From positions 1 through 46,382 of the forward strand of contig WRFI01000002.1 of NCBI GenBank assembly GCA_009778875.1: a stretch of DNA of 46,382 nt, written 5' to 3'. The stretch is from Propionibacteriaceae bacterium. Lineage in GTDB: Bacteria > Actinomycetota > Actinomycetes > Propionibacteriales > Propionibacteriaceae. The first letter of the stretch is position 1. Every line of letters begins with the position of its first letter. Both the position numbers and the translations under genes were made by a program. Positions 43,332 through 46,382 of this stretch are shown here, in pieces. The notes below the pieces were generated by a model. It did not search any database. It saw only the letters and a list, made by a program, of their open reading frames with translations, and had not been told where the DNA came from.

Positions 43332-43772
43332 CTAGTGCTGCGTAACGACGGGTCGGCCTGATCTGGTCATTTGGATGACGCCGGCGAGGTGGATCAACCC
43401 GATGGTCAGGGAAGCCGAAGAGGACCACAGGTCGAAAGCTGACACCTGATCGAGTATCAATAGGCCAGGGAGAAGGGCCGCGCCGCGAAGTGTGTAGACG
43501 AGGGCGACCGCCCACAACCCCAAGTGAAGTAGCGGTGGTTTCGGCACAACTCCCGCAGCCGCCAGGTACCACGCCGCGGCCAGCAGGGCTGCCAGGACAA
43601 TACTCGAGGTGATCGCCGCCGGAATCCAAGATCCATTGTCAGCCAATGTGGCCATCGTCTCACCGGCTCCGAACAAGCGGTAGGCCCAGCTTCCTTCGGC
43701 GATGATGAATACATGAAGCCCGGCGATGCCCATGTCGCACACCGCAGCGACGATCAGAAGGAGCTTAGTCAT
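43332..43772 (-). CDS. Four-helix membrane protein of unknown function
   Basis: This 146-aa protein has four hydrophobic helices (KLLLIVAAVCDMGIAGLHVF, IPAAITSSIVLAALLAAAWY, LHLGLWAVALVYTLRGAALL, SLTIGLIHLAGVIQM). The start overlaps the end of the SRPBCC gene by eight bases, so the two form a small operon on the minus strand. I recognise no family beyond a general DoxX-like look. The gene probably belongs to the DNA outside the ICE. Confidence 0.65.
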   Translation of the reverse strand: MTKLLLIVAAVCDMGIAGLHVFIIAEGSWAYRLFGAGETMATLADNGSWIPAAITSSIVLAALLAAAWYLAAAGVVPKPPLLHLGLWAVALVYTLRGAALLPGLLILDQVSAFDLWSSSASLTIGLIHLAGVIQMTRSGRPVVTQH

Positions 43773-44304
43773 CGCGGTGTTTCTTCATGTCAGAGCGGTA
43801 CGACGCGGCACCAAGAGTCCGGATGAGCCAGGACGTCCGCTGTTGCGGGTGGGCCTGGCCGCCCAGGGAGCGTTCGAGGTTGTCGAACATGTCTTCAATG
43901 GCGGCGTTGTGCAAGGCGAGGATCAACGGCCAGGCGGCCTGAACCCAGCCGTACGGTCGTCCTGCCAAAACGTGGGTGATGATGGTCCCGTCCTCGTCGG
44001 CGGTGGCATTGAACTCGTGCCAGCCGGTAAGCCCACAGTTGGCGTCGAACTCGAAGCGGACCCGCAAGCCAGGCTCGTATTCGACGATGTGGTACCGGAC
44101 AGGTCCGTGCCCGCCCTTCGAGCCGGGGACAAGTCCGTTGTCGAGGCGCATTCGCCCCACAAGTTTGGATGTCCAGATCTGGTCGTTGGGTCCTGCCAGG
44201 GTGTCCAGCAAGGCGCCGGCGTCGTCGATCGGGATGGGCAGGTGGCGGCGATGTTGGATCATCGTGTTTGCCGGAGGTGCCGGCCTCTTCGGATTTAGAA
44301 TCAT
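43765..44304 (-). CDS. SRPBCC-fold protein
   Basis: This 179-aa protein has the START/SRPBCC pattern: an N-terminal strand, GPNDQIWTSKLVGRMRLDNG, a strand ladder (VRYHIVEYEPGLRVRFEFD, WHEFNATADEDGTIITHVLAG) and a long C-terminal helix (HNAAIEDMFDNLERSLGG). Such proteins bind hydrophobic ligands; the ligand is unknown. The ATG at 44304 faces a truncated tetR gene across a 34-base gap with an inverted repeat, so it was probably repressed by that TetR. With the repressor broken, this pair may now be constitutive. Confidence 0.75.
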   Translation of the reverse strand: MILNPKRPAPPANTMIQHRRHLPIPIDDAGALLDTLAGPNDQIWTSKLVGRMRLDNGLVPGSKGGHGPVRYHIVEYEPGLRVRFEFDANCGLTGWHEFNATADEDGTIITHVLAGRPYGWVQAAWPLILALHNAAIEDMFDNLERSLGGQAHPQQRTSWLIRTLGAASYRSDMKKHRDD

Positions 44305-44306
44305 GA

Positions 44307-44327
44307 ATCTAGAATAGCAGTTTAGAT
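44307..44327. promoter_or_regulatory. Imperfect palindrome between SRPBCC gene and tetR remnant
   Basis: ATCTA (44307-44311) and TAGAT (44323-44327) flank a less symmetrical centre, giving a 21-base imperfect palindrome in the 34-base divergent gap. TAGATA overlapping its right arm could be the -10 of the tetR promoter. Position and symmetry suit a TetR operator. Confidence 0.45.
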
Positions 44328-44338
44328 ACACTGACGGT

Positions 44339-44428
44339 GTGCCGTGTCCAAGAAAGTTCACGGTCGACCAGCTGTTGGACGCTGCCCGCGACGCCATCGC
44401 CGAGCACGGGCGCGCCGTCAGTGTATGA
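44339..44428 (+). pseudogene. TetR-family regulator truncated after 29 codons
   Basis: From GTG at 44339 the frame encodes PCPRKFTVDQLLDAARDAI and then AEHGRAVSV before a TGA at 44426-44428. This is the start of a TetR DNA-binding domain; the recognition helix and the ligand domain are missing. The frame ends exactly where the excisionase ATG begins (ATGA overlap), so foreign DNA has replaced the rest of the gene. Confidence 0.7.
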
Positions 44429-44661
44429 GTACGGAAACCACTACCGCATGGGGCTTGGTGCCCCTCTTGAGCGCACAAGATCTGGCGGAGCACCTGGGTG
44501 TGCCGGTGGTCACGATCTACGACTGGCGGGTCGACGGCCACGGGCCGGTCGGTCATCGGTTCGGGAAGCACGTGAAGTTCGCATTGTCGGACGTGCGTTG
44601 CTGGATCGAGGCGCAGCGGGAAGCGCCGCCTGTCTCGTCCAGGGGTGGTGAGCCGCGATGA
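44425..44661 (+). CDS. xis: Excisionase-like helix-turn-helix protein
   Basis: This 78-aa protein has a MerR/excisionase-type DNA-binding domain: LLSAQDLAEHLGVPVVTIYDWR followed by GPVGHRFGKHVKFALSDVRCWIE. Proteins like this precede tyrosine integrases in actinobacterial ICEs, and here an integrase start overlaps its stop as ATGA. It is intact, but its integrase is broken. It could still bind attachment DNA of related elements. The start coincides with the cut in the tetR gene. Confidence 0.8.
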   Translation: MSTETTTAWGLVPLLSAQDLAEHLGVPVVTIYDWRVDGHGPVGHRFGKHVKFALSDVRCWIEAQREAPPVSSRGGEPR

Positions 44662-44876
44662 GCCGTCCACGAATCGAGATTGGCACCTGGGGCGAGTTCG
44701 ACTACCAGGAAAGAGGCGGCGGGGTGCGCGCCCGCGCGTACTTCGGCGATGGGGACGGCGGCAAACGCCTTGTCAAGGCCACCGGTGCCACGAAAGCCGC
44801 TGCTGAGCGGACTTTGAAGGCGAAGCTGTCCAAGCGGGCGGATTGCCGCCCCATCGATGCCGGACCTCACTGTTGA
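44658..44876 (+). pseudogene. int: Tyrosine integrase, N-terminal fragment
   Basis: The first about 57 residues follow the usual actinobacterial integrase start: SRPRIEIGTWGEFDY, then VRARAYFGDGDGGKRLVKATG and ATKAAAERTLKAKLS. After about 44833 the similarity ends, and the frame runs 13 more codons to a stop at 44876. The core-binding and catalytic domains (R-H-R-Y) are absent. The fragment joins directly to a RecG/AlbA-like fragment. Confidence 0.75.
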
Positions 44877-45414
44877 AGAGATGATGCAAGGTGTCTCCAT
44901 GGTGGGCAACCGTGCTGTGGCTCGCGTCTTCAAGGAGTTGGGGCTGATCGAGCAGTGGGGCACCGGTATCCCGCAGGCCGTCCAGAGATTGGCTGACGCA
45001 GGCCAGCCAGCGCCCGAGTTCAAAGAGTTTGGTGCCAGCCTGCGCGTGATCGTTCACATCAAAGACCACTCTGTTACGCTGTCTACAGTGCCATTTGATG
45101 TCCCTGTAGAAGCTTCCGCTCTTCTCGGATCTGAACGTGCCATCCTCGGTGTGCTGCGAGCTGCCGGCTCGTTGGCCGCCAAGGCCCTCGTCACTGGGAC
45201 CGGAGTCAGTGAGCGTCAGGTGAAGCGCATTCTGGTCAAGTTGCGCGAACGGGGTCTCCTTCGGAGAGAGGGTCAGACCGTTACGGCGGGTGGGTGGTGC
45301 TGGAGTAGCGGACGCCGCACTACGTGGCTTCACGCCAATAACCTAACGGTTCCGTTATACTTTTGGCATGGCCGAGGATCGATTGGCGCGGAACCTGCTG
45401 TGGGAGGTCGGTGA
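44857..45414 (+). pseudogene. C-terminal fragment of an AlbA_2/RecG-like ATP-binding regulator
   Basis: From about 44836 the frame encodes MMQGVSMVGNRAVARVFKEL and then GLIEQWGTGIPQAVQRLADAG, the C-terminal portion of AlbA_2/HATPase_c_4 proteins (often called RecG-like helicases). A winged helix follows (AAKALVTGTGVSERQVKRIL and VKLRERGLLRR). The N-terminal AlbA domain is missing. The last about 40 codons overlap the AbiE promoter and abiEi gene in another frame and look non-native. Both ends therefore appear to be rearrangement points. Confidence 0.6.
45344..45361 (+). promoter_or_regulatory. Leaderless abiE promoter with overlapping operator palindrome
   Basis: TAACGG (45344-45349) and CCGTTA (45352-45357) form a perfect palindrome around TT. 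It overlaps TATACT (45356-45361), a strong -10. The abiEi ATG is at 45368, only six bases after the -10, so transcription would start at or beside the start codon, giving a leaderless mRNA. The palindrome is well placed for repression by AbiEi. Confidence 0.65.
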
Positions 45415-45934
45415 GACCCAGCATGGGTTCGTGACCGTCCAGCAGGCCGCCGAGGCGGGAGTGAGCAACCAGGCGTTGCTCATGTTGGCGCGCCGTGGCA
45501 CGGTGAAGCGGGCGGCATTTGGGGTGTACCGCTTCCCGAATTTCCCGGTTAGCCAGTACGACCAGTTTGCGCTGGCTGTCCTGTGGACCCGCGCCGACGA
45601 GGCGTGCCTGAGTCACGAGACAGCGTTGGCTGCATACGAGATCAGCGACATAAACCCGAATGTCATCCACGTCACCGTCGCCAAGCACCGTCGTCTGCGC
45701 CGTGCCAACCAGAACGGGTACGTCATCCACCACGAGGATCTAGCCCCCAACCCAATCGGCTGGTGGCAGGAAATCCCGACCGTCACCCCAGCGACGGCAA
45801 TCGCCCAGTGCATCGCCTATGGGACACCCACTTATCTGTTGCGCCAGGCACTTGAGCGCGGCCACCGCGACGGCTATCTGACCACTAACGATCACGACAC
45901 TCTCGCGCAAGCTTTGGAGGCCCGCCACGTCTGA
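45368..45934 (+). CDS. abiEi: AbiEi-type antitoxin (type IV toxin-antitoxin)
   Basis: This 188-aa protein has an N-terminal winged helix typical of AbiEi (HGFVTVQQAAEAGVSNQALLML, then RRGTVKRAAFGVYRF). A C-terminal domain follows with ACLSHETALAAYEISD and later the TPATAIAQCI helix. AbiEi proteins repress their own operon and counter the nucleotidyltransferase toxin encoded next. The promoter is probably leaderless with a palindrome at the -10. The stop at 45932-45934 overlaps a possible toxin ATG (TGATG). Confidence 0.88.
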   Translation: MAEDRLARNLLWEVGETQHGFVTVQQAAEAGVSNQALLMLARRGTVKRAAFGVYRFPNFPVSQYDQFALAVLWTRADEACLSHETALAAYEISDINPNVIHVTVAKHRRLRRANQNGYVIHHEDLAPNPIGWWQEIPTVTPATAIAQCIAYGTPTYLLRQALERGHRDGYLTTNDHDTLAQALEARHV

Positions 45935-46382
45935 TGACCACGTCATCCCGTCAAGGATCGCAGCCCTGATCGGCAGGCTGGCGCCGAAAACGAAGCAGCC
46001 GGTGTCGGCGGCAGTGCTGTCGAACTGGATCGCCAAAGCCGAAGGCCAAGTCGGCCTGGAGGGCAAGGGCGGGAGGCTCGGTTGGGTGGTCGCGTCCTCG
46101 GTGGCCATTGCCGCGATCCAGCGCGCTGTCGACGAGGACGGGCGCCACCTGTTCCTCCTCAAGGGCGGCACCTGGCTGCAACACCGTCTGCCCGCCAACG
46201 CCCGCACCACCAGAGACATCGACGGCTTGGTGCGTGGCGACATCGACGTGTTCCTGCGTGTCCTGGAGGGTGTGCTGGCCGAGCCATGGGGGCCGGTGAC
46301 GCTGCGTCGAGGCCCCGTCGAAGTGATCGACGTGCCCAACAAAATCATCAAGCCGCGCCGGTTCGACATCATCATGGAGTTG
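45934..46382 (+). CDS. abiEii: AbiEii-type nucleotidyltransferase toxin, partial at window end, start disturbed
   Basis: The frame with codons at 45933, 45936 and so on encodes VIPSRIAALIGRLAPKTKQ and then FLLKGGTWLQHRLPANARTTRDIDG. This is the nucleotidyltransferase motif of AbiEii/AbiGii toxins, with KGG and the R-T-T-R-D-I-D motif. The gene runs off the window. No ATG, GTG or TTG is available in this frame between a stop at 45879 and the GTG at 46002. The natural ATG at 45934, overlapping the antitoxin stop, lies in a different frame and stops after 11 codons. A one-base deletion near 45948-45952 would explain this. Otherwise translation begins at GTG 46002. Confidence 0.7.

Overview
The window looks like chromosomal DNA of a high-GC Gram-positive bacterium (Actinomycetota; a Propionibacteriaceae-type host is a guess). 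This rests on GC-rich codon use, frequent GTG starts and chains of ATGA/GTGA overlaps. It also rests on actinobacterial conjugation families (SCO6880-like, DUF6112-like, DUF2637, DUF4913, MobF relaxase), a sortase-anchored surface protein and a probable leaderless promoter. Almost all of it reads as one integrative conjugative element (ICE), roughly 395 to 43.2 kb, followed by a scar of older mobile DNA and an AbiE-type toxin-antitoxin locus.

Left end: the C-terminus of an unknown gene (1-114), then the 3' part of a tRNA, most like tRNA-Pro (395-432), with no 5' half beside it. A large serine integrase gene (362-2089, minus) runs into this tRNA fragment. An 11-bp hairpin separates integrase from the transfer operon.

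Transfer region A (2.2-11.0 kb, minus): small ORF, DUF4913, two tandem SSB paralogues, VirD4-type coupling protein, VirB4-type ATPase, SCO6880-type protein, VirB6-type membrane protein and a pilin-like peptide. Transfer region B (11.7-18.1 kb, minus): second pilin-like peptide, peptidoglycan hydrolase, VirB8/TcpC-like protein, ParB-like protein, an unknown protein, a frameshifted small gene, a DUF2637 protein and a primase-polymerase. A small membrane protein is encoded on the plus strand between the two. An AraC regulator, a 445-bp gene-free stretch that may hold oriT, and a MobF relaxase-helicase follow.

Cargo (23.2-32.6 kb) is an arsenic/redox island: ABC exporter, Acr3, ArsR, a small Cys-pair ORF, a DUF929 thioredoxin-fold protein, an in-frame DUF2703-ArsD fusion, ArsA, ArsC, thioredoxin reductase and thioredoxin. 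Four promoters carry a shared GTCGATAY element, suggesting one ArsR regulon that includes the ABC exporter.

Accessory module (32.7-42.9 kb): a 1228-aa LPXTG-type surface protein with a possible thioester domain, a second ParB-like protein whose ribosome-binding site lies in a perfect hairpin, a 1056-aa protein with six degenerate repeats of no family I recognise, an orphan DNA methyltransferase and a divergent SRAP protein. This module is the best candidate for undescribed biology.

Right flank (43.3 kb to the end): a membrane protein and an SRPBCC protein, a TetR gene cut after 29 codons, an excisionase gene, truncated tyrosine-integrase and RecG/AlbA-like fragments, then AbiEi and a partial AbiEii that may carry a 5' frameshift.
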